42,453 nt of DNA from NCBI GenBank assembly GCA_964649895.1, contig CAZYRX010000011.1:1-42453 (forward strand). The letters are read 5' to 3'. A model generated the notes under the pieces. The model was not told the origin of the DNA, ran no database searches, and saw only the letters and a program-made list of their open reading frames with translations. This stretch comes from Halanaerobium sp964649895 (GTDB lineage Bacteria > Bacillota > Halanaerobiia > Halanaerobiales > Halanaerobiaceae). The position numbers and the translations under genes are program-made. Each line of letters begins with the position of its first letter. Position 1 is the first letter of the stretch. Below, one piece after another: positions 25,665 through 33,431 of this stretch.

Positions 25665-26690
25665 ATGAAAAAAACTATATTTGTATTTTTGTTGTTAATG
25701 TTCATTTTTGTTTTTGCTGGTGCTGCTGGATATGCAGCGGAAGAAGTAAATCTGTATACAAATCGTCATTATGATACAGATCAAGAACTATTAGATAAGT
25801 TTACAGAGGCCACAGGTATAAAGGTTAATGTGTTAAAAGGAGATTCTGATCAGTTAATAGAAAGAATTGCAAGAGAAGCTGATAACTCTCCTGCAGATCT
25901 TTTAATTACTGCTGATGCAGGAAGATTACATAGAGCTAAGATGCGTAATATACTGCAGCAGACTGAATCAGAAGTTTTAAATAAAAATATACCGGAAAAT
26001 TTAAGAGATCGTGAAAACTACTGGTTTGGATTAACTGTTCGTGGTAGAGTTATTGTTTATGCTGAAGATAGAGTAAATCCTGAAGAATTATCAAGTTATG
26101 AAGATTTAATTTCTGATAGATGGAAGGGTGAGATACTCGTTAGATCTTCTGAAAACATTTATAATCAGTCTTTATTGGCTTCTTTTATAGCAATTCATGG
26201 TGAAGAATGGGCAGAAAAATGGGCTGCTGGTATTGTAGACAATATGGCAAGAAGACCAAAAGGTAATGACAGGGCACAGGCTACTGCTGTTGCAGCAGGT
26301 GAAGGAGATATAGCTTTAATGAACACTTATTATCTGGGCAAAATGATTAATTCTGATAATCCAGCAGAAGTAGAAGTTGCAGAAAATATTTCTGTTTATT
26401 TCCCCTCACAAGATCAAGAAGGAACCCATATAAATGTGAGTGGAATTGCTCTTACAAAATATGCATCTAATAGAGAAAATGCAATAAAACTGATGGAATA
26501 TTTAAGTTCTGAATCTGCCCAAGAGTTTTTTGCAGCTGCTAATTACGAATATCCGGTTAATCCAAAGGTTGAAGCATCTGAACTCTTAAAATCATGGGGA
26601 GATTTTAAAGCCCAGAATATTGATCTGACTAATCTAGGTGTTTACAATGAAGAGGCTGTTAAAATATTTAATAAAGTTGGTTGGCAGTAA
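25665..26690 (+). CDS. Iron(III) ABC transporter substrate-binding protein (FbpA/FutA type)
   Basis: Extracytoplasmic receptor for ferric iron. 341 residues with a signal peptide to about residue 24 (GYAAEE, SPase I type, no lipobox cysteine). The mature start EVNLYTNRHYDTDQELLDKF is typical of the FbpA/FutA group, and NTYYLGKM near 222-229 carries the adjacent tyrosines that ligate iron in this family. The Fur-like boxes and strong promoter upstream support iron as the substrate. The permease gene starts 14 nt after its stop. Confidence 0.92.
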   Translation: MKKTIFVFLLLMFIFVFAGAAGYAAEEVNLYTNRHYDTDQELLDKFTEATGIKVNVLKGDSDQLIERIAREADNSPADLLITADAGRLHRAKMRNILQQTESEVLNKNIPENLRDRENYWFGLTVRGRVIVYAEDRVNPEELSSYEDLISDRWKGEILVRSSENIYNQSLLASFIAIHGEEWAEKWAAGIVDNMARRPKGNDRAQATAVAAGEGDIALMNTYYLGKMINSDNPAEVEVAENISVYFPSQDQEGTHINVSGIALTKYASNRENAIKLMEYLSSESAQEFFAAANYEYPVNPKVEASELLKSWGDFKAQNIDLTNLGVYNEEAVKIFNKVGWQ

Positions 26691-26704
26691 AGGTTGGTGA
26701 AAAT

Positions 26705-28360
26705 ATGCAGTTTTTAAAAAGTCTTAAAAAAGGTTCACCGAGATGGTTTATTTTAACTATAATCATTGTGGCATTACTTTTGCTTCCAAATGTAAATATC
26801 ATAATAAATTTATTTGGTGAATCAGGTGAGAACTGGCAGCATATAAAAGATTATCTTCTTATAGATTATTTTCAAAACTCCCTGATATTAATACTTGCTG
26901 TTGGATTTCTCGCTGCATTAATTGGAGCTGCATTAGCTTGGATAATAACTGTTTATAATTTTCCGGGCAGGGATTTTTTGAGCTGGGGGTTAATTTTACC
27001 TCTGGCTGTTCCTCCTTATATAGGTGCATATGTTTATGTAGGTATGTTTAATTACACTGGTCCTTTACAGGTTTTTTTAAGAAATAATATGGGAATTAGA
27101 GTTTCTCAGCGTTTTTTTGATATAATGAATTTTAGAGGTGCAATCTTTGTATATACAATATTTTTGTTTCCTTATGTATATTTAATGACCAAAAGTTTTT
27201 TATCTAAACAGACTGCTTCATTATTAGAAAGTTCCAGACTTCTTGGTAAATCTGATTGGAAAATTTTTTTGAAAATAATTTTACCCCTAACAAGAGGCGT
27301 TGTTGTTGCTGGCAGCAGTCTCGTTATAATGGAAGTTTTAAATGATTATGGTGTTGTAAAATATTTTGGCATAAGTACATTTACTACGGCAATTTTTAAA
27401 ACCTGGTTTGGTATGGGAGATTTACCAGCAGCTGTTAGACTAGCTGTGATGGCAATGACTTTGATATTTTTTGTTTTATTTATAGAAAAATTACTGAGAG
27501 GTGATAGAAAATACAGTTATTCATCATCTAAAATTAGAGCTGTGAGAAGAAGAGACCTTGAGGGTGTTAAAAAAGCAGGTGCAGTATTTTTTAGTTGGGG
27601 AGTTTTTTTTCTAGGGTTTTTATTACCGTTAGTCCAATTAATATACTGGAGTATCTTGAGTCGTGGTGGGAAGATTAGTGAAACCATAAGTTTTGCTATC
27701 TCTTCTTTATTAACAGGTGGCTCTGCTGCATTAATAATTCTGTTTGGGGCTTTAATAATTGCAGGAACTGCACGAATGAGTTCAAAATTAACTGCTAATC
27801 TACTTGGAAGAATAACTATTTTAGGTTACTCTATTCCTGGAGCTGTCATCGCAGTAGGTGTTCTTCTTTTTATGCTGCAGTTAGACAGTTTAACTGAAAA
27901 AATTAATTCAATTGCTGGTATTCAAACAAATCTTTTTTTAAGCAATACATTAGTTATGCTATTTTTTGCTTATTCTGTTCGTTTTATGGGTATTGCTTTT
28001 AATTCAGTTGACAGCGGTTATGAGAAAATTGGCAAAAGCTATTTTGAAGCAGCCAGAACTCTTGGCCAAAGTGTAACTTCTTCTTTCTTAAAGGTTGATC
28101 TGCCGATGCTGAAACCAGCCTTAATGAGTGGTTTTCTACTTGTATTTATTGAGGTGATGAAAGAACTGCCTCTAACTCTTATTTTAAGACCATTTAACTT
28201 TAATACGCTTGCTGCTAAAGCATTTGAATATGCTTCTGATGAAATGATATATAGGTCTGCTGATTTATCACTTGTTCTTATAGTATTTACAACATTAGCA
28301 GTATATATTATTACTCATCAGAAAAGAAGGGGGAATCGCGATGCAGCTTCAGATAAATAA
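26705..28360 (+). CDS. Iron(III) ABC transporter permease (FbpB type, fused double permease)
   Basis: Membrane channel of the ferric iron importer. About 551 residues made of two tandem permease units (about 1-260 and 285-551), each with about six helices and an EAA loop: LESSRLLGKSDWKIFLKIILP in the first and YFEAARTLGQSVTSSFLKVDLP in the second. This double form is normal for FbpB. A TTG at 26681 overlaps the previous gene; I prefer ATG 26705, which follows AAAGGTTGGTG and begins MQFLKSLKKGSPRW. Its 3' end overlaps the ATPase gene by 20 nt, so translation is coupled. Confidence 0.92.
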   Translation: MQFLKSLKKGSPRWFILTIIIVALLLLPNVNIIINLFGESGENWQHIKDYLLIDYFQNSLILILAVGFLAALIGAALAWIITVYNFPGRDFLSWGLILPLAVPPYIGAYVYVGMFNYTGPLQVFLRNNMGIRVSQRFFDIMNFRGAIFVYTIFLFPYVYLMTKSFLSKQTASLLESSRLLGKSDWKIFLKIILPLTRGVVVAGSSLVIMEVLNDYGVVKYFGISTFTTAIFKTWFGMGDLPAAVRLAVMAMTLIFFVLFIEKLLRGDRKYSYSSSKIRAVRRRDLEGVKKAGAVFFSWGVFFLGFLLPLVQLIYWSILSRGGKISETISFAISSLLTGGSAALIILFGALIIAGTARMSSKLTANLLGRITILGYSIPGAVIAVGVLLFMLQLDSLTEKINSIAGIQTNLFLSNTLVMLFFAYSVRFMGIAFNSVDSGYEKIGKSYFEAARTLGQSVTSSFLKVDLPMLKPALMSGFLLVFIEVMKELPLTLILRPFNFNTLAAKAFEYASDEMIYRSADLSLVLIVFTTLAVYIITHQKRRGNRDAASDK

Positions 28361-28970
28361 CTTGAATTTTAATTATAATAAGAATAATAATTTAATAGAA
28401 AATTTTAATCTTAGTGTTGAAAGAGGAGAAGTTGCAGCTTTAGTTGGCCCGAGTGGGAGTGGGAAAAGTACTATTTTACGATTAACAGCAGGCTTAGAAA
28501 TTCCAGATTCCGGCAAAATTATTTTAGATGGGAAAATTCTGACAGATAAAGATGTTTTTATTGCGCCAGAAAAAAGAAAAGTGGGTATGGTATTTCAAGA
28601 TTATGCACTTTTCCCTCATCTAAATGTATTTCAAAATATAGCTTTCGGAATTGGTCATCTCTCTGCTAATAAAAAAAAGCAAAAGGTTGAAGAATTACTT
28701 GTTTTAGTTGACCTAAATGGTTATGGAAAAAGATACCCCCATCAGTTGAGTGGTGGGCAGCAGCAGAGAATTGCTTTAGCAAGAACTCTTGCTCCCAATC
28801 CCAAACTTCTTTTATTAGATGAACCTTTTAGTAATCTGGATGCTCAGTTGAGAGATGATATACGCAGACAGCTAAAAAAAATTATTTCTGAGGTTGGTAT
28901 AACTACTATTCTTGTTTCTCATGATAAAGAAGATGCTGATTTTATGGCAGAAAAAGAAATATTTATTTAA
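28341..28970 (+). CDS. Iron(III) ABC transporter ATP-binding protein (FbpC type), short form
   Basis: ATPase of the ferric iron importer. Walker A GPSGSGKST, Q-loop MVFQDYALFP, signature HQLSGGQQQRIALARTL, Walker B LLLLDEPFSNLD and H-loop LVSHDKEDA are intact. It is only 209 residues and stops about 15 residues after the H-loop, whereas FbpC proteins are about 340-350 with a C-terminal TOBE regulatory domain. No frameshift explanation was found: the sequence after the stop has no similarity to the missing end. It overlaps the permease gene and has a GGGGG ribosome site inside it. Possibly functional as a bare nucleotide-binding domain. Confidence 0.88.
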   Translation: MQLQINNLNFNYNKNNNLIENFNLSVERGEVAALVGPSGSGKSTILRLTAGLEIPDSGKIILDGKILTDKDVFIAPEKRKVGMVFQDYALFPHLNVFQNIAFGIGHLSANKKKQKVEELLVLVDLNGYGKRYPHQLSGGQQQRIALARTLAPNPKLLLLDEPFSNLDAQLRDDIRRQLKKIISEVGITTILVSHDKEDADFMAEKEIFI

Positions 28971-29050
28971 AATATTTCAAAAATATCTATAAATTTGCAG
29001 AACATCAATTTTTAGAAAAATTATATACTTTTAAGTAAAGATTTGCTTAT

Positions 29051-29073
29051 AAACCTGCCTATATGGCGGGTTT
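29051..29073 (+). terminator. Intrinsic terminator of the iron-transport operon
   Basis: 9-bp stem AAACCTGCC/GGCGGGTTT (one G-U) with a TATAT loop, running into TTTTTT (29071-29076). It ends the operon about 80 nt after the ATPase gene. Confidence 0.9.
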
Positions 29074-29074
29074 T

Positions 29075-29103
29075 TTGATTTAAATTTAAAAATTTAGTAT
29101 ACT
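29075..29103 (+). promoter_or_regulatory. Promoter of the YlbF-family gene
   Basis: TTGATT (29075-29080), 17-bp spacer, TATACT (29098-29103). The -35 hexamer overlaps the T tract of the preceding terminator, a compact arrangement. Confidence 0.65.
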
Positions 29104-29183
29104 TATAGGTGAGACAAACTTATTTAAAAAATATTAACTATAAAAGAAATAATTTTAATCCAAAAGGGAGGAATTATTAAATT

Positions 29184-29513
29184 ATGTCGAAGATCAAAAA
29201 GAAAGCAGAAAAGTTAGCAGAAACAATTGCCGATTCAGATGAGTTTATAGAGATGAAAGAGGCAGAGAAGAAAATTGACAATGATCAGAAAGCTGCAGAG
29301 CTAGTAGAAAAAATAGAAAATCTGCAGAAAAAGATTGATTTTGATAGAACAAATGAAGAACTCAAAAAGAAAATGGCTTCATTACAGAGAAAAGCCTGGG
29401 ATAATCGAAAGATTAAGGATTTTTTCCAGAAACAAAATGAATATAGTCAGCTTATGAAAAAAGTTAATGATACATTAACTGATGCTTTAAAATCAGAAAA
29501 CAATGATCAATAA
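29184..29513 (+). CDS. YlbF/YmcA family protein
   Basis: Small, all-helical, highly charged cytoplasmic protein of 109 residues. The opening KKKAEKLAETIADSDEFIEMKEAEKKID and the second half with NEYSQLMKKVNDTL match the Com_YlbF family. In Bacillus the YlbF-YmcA-YaaT complex affects RNase Y-dependent mRNA processing, competence and biofilm formation; whether this protein has the same partners is not visible here. It starts at ATG 29184 behind GGGAGG and sits alone between its own promoter and a c-di-GMP gene. Confidence 0.8.
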   Translation: MSKIKKKAEKLAETIADSDEFIEMKEAEKKIDNDQKAAELVEKIENLQKKIDFDRTNEELKKKMASLQRKAWDNRKIKDFFQKQNEYSQLMKKVNDTLTDALKSENNDQ

Positions 29514-29611
29514 TAATTTTAGTATCTGAGACTGCTGCAATTATTTTTAGGATATGCTGTACTGGTTAATTATTTTTCTTTAAAATTCATTTATAAATTG
29601 AGGGGTATAAT

Positions 29612-31495
29612 GTGTTAAATTTTAATAAAGAAAAGAAAATTATATTTATATATTTAGTTTTAGCATCTGCTTTTATTTATTTTTATGATAATTATTTATC
29701 TGTAGAAATAGCAGCTTTAACTGATTATGAAATAATTGACCAGTACAAAGTATACACTTTTGTATTGATAACTGCTGTAATTTATTATTTGATTTTAAAA
29801 AAATACAGGCAAAAATTATCTGCAAAAGAAGAAAAAATGGAATCTCAGACTCAAAAACTGGAAAAATATAATGATAAAACAGAAAATATGAATAGAAAAT
29901 TAGAAAGATCTTTTCATGAATTAAATGAATTAAATAAGAGATTTGTAAGAATGATAAGTATTGTATCTAAATTGAATAATAATCCACTTCTTGATGAAGA
30001 TCAGTTTTTATCTGAGCTGCTGCAAAATGCAATAGAAATAGTACCAGAAGCTGATTATGGGAAAATTTATACAGTCGATGCTGATAAGATCAGGTTTATT
30101 GATTGTATTGGTCATAATATAGATATACTTAGAACTGTAAATATAGATAAAAAATTTATTCCCAATTATAATACTCGAGAAGTTATTCATTCTAAGAATT
30201 ATTCCATTGATTTAAATAATATACCAAAAGATAAGAGAATCTATTTTGTGAAAGCACTTAAACCAATCAAAGAATCAATATATATTGATATATCAGTAAG
30301 TGATAGATTTATTGGTAGGATTTCTCTTGAGATTGCAAAAAATAATGATAAAAGTTTTAGTAATCTAACAGCTTCTGTGTTGGATTCTTTTGCTACTCTG
30401 GCAGCTTCATTTTTTGCTTTCAAAAGATATGATAATTTACAGGGAAGATTCACAAAAGAAATTATATCTTCCACAATTAAAATGCTTGAAATGTATGATA
30501 TATATACAAAAGGTCATTCTGAAAATGTTGCTAATTTATCATTAACAATAGCAGAAGAAATGGGCTTATCTGATACAATGGTTTTAGATGCATATTGGGC
30601 TGGTATGGTACATGATATTGGAAAACTGCTTATTCCCACTAAAGTTCTCAATAAAAGATCAGAATTAGATGATAGTGAATATAATATGATAAAACGTCAT
30701 GCTGTCTGGGGTAGTAAGTCCCTAGCTGGTTCAGAAACATTAAAACATATTTCCAGATATATATTGTATCATCATGAAAAATGGGATGGAACAGGCTATC
30801 CTAAGGGCTTAAAAGGAGAAGAAATCCCTCTGATTTCTCAGATACTATCAGTGGCAGACAGCTGGGATGCTATGACTTCCAATCGAGCTTATCGTGATCA
30901 ATTATCTAGAGAAGAAGCTTTATATGAGATAGAAAAAAACAGAAGTAAACAATTTGCACCTGCTGTTGTTGATGTTTTTAGTAATTTAATTAGAAATAAT
31001 AAATTTGATTTTAATAAAAGAGTTGATGATAAATTTAATGAGGATAATTTAAATATGACTGAGTCGGAAACTGGAGTAAAATTAGATATGCTTTTTGATA
31101 ATCTTGCTGAAGGTATTATTATTTTAGATAATAAGTTTAATATAAAGAGAGCAAATAATAGTTTTATGAACATTTTTGGTTTTAGCCGAAATGAATTAAT
31201 AGGTTTTAATATAAAAGATATTTTAATTTCTTTGGATAAAAATGAAGATTTACAAACAAATTTAAATATTCTTTCTTCTGGTCGGGAAGTTAATTTTAAA
31301 ATACACAGCAAAAGAAAAAGTGGTGATGAAATTCATCTTGATATTAAAGCATTTTCTATTAATTTAGAAGAAAAAGAAGCTAAATATTATTTAATTTGTA
31401 GTGACATAACTGAATTTGAAAATATAAAAAGAGATTATGAAAAAATAAAGGTAAAATATAATTTGATTTTTGAGAATGATAATGTATTTGAGTAG
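29612..31495 (+). CDS. HD-GYP domain protein (probable c-di-GMP phosphodiesterase) with C-terminal PAS
   Basis: Likely degrades c-di-GMP. 627 residues: two membrane helices near 9-25 and 45-62, a coiled coil about 65-110, a GAF-like sensory region about 115-270, and an HD-GYP domain about 285-455 with VHDIGK (H334, D335) and HHEKWDGTGYP (H387, H388). A PAS domain occupies about 485-600. The last residues, YNLIFENDNVFE, look like the first strand of a further PAS domain that is cut off by the stop. HD-GYP usually ends such proteins, so the trailing PAS is unusual. The start is GTG 29612 behind GAGGGG. Confidence 0.88.
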   Translation: MLNFNKEKKIIFIYLVLASAFIYFYDNYLSVEIAALTDYEIIDQYKVYTFVLITAVIYYLILKKYRQKLSAKEEKMESQTQKLEKYNDKTENMNRKLERSFHELNELNKRFVRMISIVSKLNNNPLLDEDQFLSELLQNAIEIVPEADYGKIYTVDADKIRFIDCIGHNIDILRTVNIDKKFIPNYNTREVIHSKNYSIDLNNIPKDKRIYFVKALKPIKESIYIDISVSDRFIGRISLEIAKNNDKSFSNLTASVLDSFATLAASFFAFKRYDNLQGRFTKEIISSTIKMLEMYDIYTKGHSENVANLSLTIAEEMGLSDTMVLDAYWAGMVHDIGKLLIPTKVLNKRSELDDSEYNMIKRHAVWGSKSLAGSETLKHISRYILYHHEKWDGTGYPKGLKGEEIPLISQILSVADSWDAMTSNRAYRDQLSREEALYEIEKNRSKQFAPAVVDVFSNLIRNNKFDFNKRVDDKFNEDNLNMTESETGVKLDMLFDNLAEGIIILDNKFNIKRANNSFMNIFGFSRNELIGFNIKDILISLDKNEDLQTNLNILSSGREVNFKIHSKRKSGDEIHLDIKAFSINLEEKEAKYYLICSDITEFENIKRDYEKIKVKYNLIFENDNVFE

Positions 31496-31695
31496 ATCAG
31501 CTAAAGATATATTTGTTTTTATAAAATTTAATATCGAGAATTATATTTACATCAGCTTAGTTTATGCTTAAACGAATAAATTTTTGGTCTTTTCTAAATT
31601 AAGCCAATCTATTAAAATATTCACTTGATCTGGATCTAAAACAATTACACAAGTATATTCAGAAAATAATTCAGCAGAAATGTGGGAATATAATT

Positions 31696-33114
31696 ATGGA
31701 GCTATTTAGTGATGAAACTAAAAAACAATTAATTGAATTTACTCAAGATAATAGATATTATCAATTAATATTGATATGTGCTTCCATTTTGTATACAATT
31801 TTTGGCTTGTTTTTGCGTTATATGCTTAATTTTAATGATCCAATGCCGATGCAGCAGAGAATTATCGGTGCTTCATTATTTTTTATTTTATATTTATTAT
31901 CAGTGGTCAGCAAAAAGGTATATAATAATCTCAAATATTTAACAGATTTAGTAGGTTATATTGCCTTAGTTCATTTAACATATGTAGTCTATATTAGTAA
32001 TTATCGCTTTGATCTGGCAGTAAGTTTAATCATTGCTGTTTCAATTGTCAATCTTATTTTTAAAGGAGAAGTCCATTCTTTTTATGCTAATTTAATTTTG
32101 GCATTTATAGTTCTGATAACTTTATTTTATTCTGAAAAGACAGTATTTAATAAGATGATTTATTTTCTTGCATATACAGTAACTGCAGCCTTAAGTTATT
32201 TTATTAGTTTACAGAAACGAATTAATGAAGAAAAACTGCAGGAAAATAAAGAGAGACTTGAATTAGCAGTTGAGGGGGGAAATCTTGGTGTTTGGGACTG
32301 GAATATTAAAAAAGGTGAGGTTATCTATGATAATAAATGGATTCAAGTACTAGGATATGAGGAAGAGAATTTTGATAATAATATTTCTCAAATAATAAAT
32401 ATAGTTCATCCTGAAGATAAAAAAGTCTTAAAAAATGATATCAATAAGCTGATAAATGGAGATAAGGATTTTATTAGAAATGAATACCGTTTAAAAACAA
32501 AGAATGGAAAATGGAAATGGATAAAAATTCTTGGTAAGACAAGCAAAAGAAATTCTAATAACGAAGCTTTAAGGGCAGTGGGAGTTCATATTGATATCGA
32601 TAAGCAAAAAAGACAGGAAGAAAAAATCAAGTACTTATCATTTCATGATGAATTAACAGGATTGTATAACAGAAGATATTTTGAAGCAGAAATGGAAAGA
32701 CTTTCTAATTCCAGAAAAAATCCAATTAGTATCATTATTGGGGATTTAGACCAACTTAAGATTGTTAATGATAATTTTGGCCACATCATGGGCGATTATT
32801 ATATTGAAAAAGCTTCGGATATTTTTAAGAAAATATTTAGAAAGGAAGATATTGCAGCCAGAGTGGGTGGAGACGAATTTTCAGTAATCCTCCCTGATAC
32901 GAACGAGGATACAGCCAAAAGAATATGTAAGAGAATTAAAAAGGAATATGAGATGTTAAATGAACGTGAAGATTTTGCTGTTCCGATCAGTATTTCTCTG
33001 GGGCATTCAACTTTAAAAAAGGGAAGCGAAAATTTGAAGGAATGCTATAAAAAAGCTGATCATGATATGTATAATAACAAAAAGAATGAGATGAAAACTA
33101 GAAATTATTATTGA
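31696..33114 (+). CDS. Membrane PAS-GGDEF diguanylate cyclase
   Basis: Synthesises c-di-GMP, opposing the HD-GYP protein encoded 200 nt upstream. 472 residues: an N-terminal membrane region of about five or six helices (about 22-170), a PAS_3-type sensor about 188-305 (NLGVWDWNIKKGEVIYDNKW, then HPEDKK and RLKTKNGKWKWIK), and a GGDEF domain from about 312 with DELTGLYNRRYF, GDLDQLKIVND, the RxxD inhibition site RKED and GGDEF at 391-395. The domain is intact. The ribosome site (GTGGGA) is weak. A long palindrome and a terminator follow the gene. Confidence 0.9.
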   Translation: MELFSDETKKQLIEFTQDNRYYQLILICASILYTIFGLFLRYMLNFNDPMPMQQRIIGASLFFILYLLSVVSKKVYNNLKYLTDLVGYIALVHLTYVVYISNYRFDLAVSLIIAVSIVNLIFKGEVHSFYANLILAFIVLITLFYSEKTVFNKMIYFLAYTVTAALSYFISLQKRINEEKLQENKERLELAVEGGNLGVWDWNIKKGEVIYDNKWIQVLGYEEENFDNNISQIINIVHPEDKKVLKNDINKLINGDKDFIRNEYRLKTKNGKWKWIKILGKTSKRNSNNEALRAVGVHIDIDKQKRQEEKIKYLSFHDELTGLYNRRYFEAEMERLSNSRKNPISIIIGDLDQLKIVNDNFGHIMGDYYIEKASDIFKKIFRKEDIAARVGGDEFSVILPDTNEDTAKRICKRIKKEYEMLNEREDFAVPISISLGHSTLKKGSENLKECYKKADHDMYNNKKNEMKTRNYY

Positions 33115-33121
33115 TCAGTGT

Positions 33122-33174
33122 TTTTATTGTCGATATATCTTGGTACCTGGTACCAAGATATATCGACAATAAAA
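33122..33174. repeat. 53-nt perfect palindrome
   Basis: Two 26-bp arms, 33122-33147 and 33149-33174, are exact reverse complements around a single T at 33148. The arms contain ATTGTCGATATATC and end in GGTACC at the centre. Neither strand has a T tract after the stem, so it is not a normal terminator; a separate terminator lies 20 nt downstream. It begins 7 nt after the cyclase stop codon. It can form a very stable hairpin in RNA or a cruciform in DNA. No transposase or recombinase is nearby. Confidence 0.9.
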
Positions 33175-33193
33175 GATAATATTGCTGATTATC

Positions 33194-33218
33194 ATACCTG
33201 CTTATTATAAGCGGGTAT
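33194..33218 (+). terminator. Intrinsic terminator after the PAS-GGDEF gene
   Basis: 11-bp stem ATACCTGCTTA/TAAGCGGGTAT (one G-U) with a TTA loop, followed by TTTTTT. It isolates the c-di-GMP gene from the oxidoreductase promoter downstream. Apart from this, the palindrome and the promoter/operator, I see nothing else in 33115-33431. Confidence 0.9.
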
Positions 33219-33267
33219 TTTTTTATGCAAAATTTTAAGTGAAGAATTAAAAAAATTAAAAAAATTG

Positions 33268-33296
33268 TTGACAAAAATAAATAACTGTGATAATTT
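33268..33296 (+). promoter_or_regulatory. Promoter of the oxidoreductase-E1-E2 operon
   Basis: Perfect TTGACA (33268-33273), 17-bp spacer, TAATTT (33291-33296). The weak -10 is supported by exact positional agreement with the promoter at 38059-38087, where the same spacing gives TAATAT. Confidence 0.75.
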
Positions 33297-33304
33297 ATAA
33301 TTAA

Positions 33305-33346
33305 GTTTTACAAATGATAAGCAATAGAACAAATGTAAAATAATTC
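33305..33346 (+). promoter_or_regulatory. Candidate SorC-family operator, copy 1
   Basis: TTTTACAAATG (33306-33316) is followed, with ACAAATG repeated 19 bp later, by ACAAATGTAAAATAATT (33329-33345). The latter 17-mer and the 19-bp offset recur at 38096-38137 in front of the SorC-type regulator gene. The site begins about where transcription should start, a repressor position. Confidence 0.7.
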
Positions 33347-33431
33347 ACTTTTCACTTAAGCTTGAGTTAAAAAAAGACAAAATATAATAAATAATTTTAA
33401 ACAACTAAAATCAAATTGAGGGGGAGAAAAA

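Noticed and set aside
31568..31693. Reverse-strand open frame of about 41 codons with a coding-like ending (VIVLDPDQVNILIDWLN).
   Set aside because: It has no start codon or ribosome site and is bounded by a stop; it could be a gene relic, but nothing supports expression and I do not recognise a family.
33122..33174. Reading the long palindrome as the terminator of the PAS-GGDEF gene.
   Set aside because: Neither strand has a T tract after the stem, and a good terminator is present at 33194-33218.
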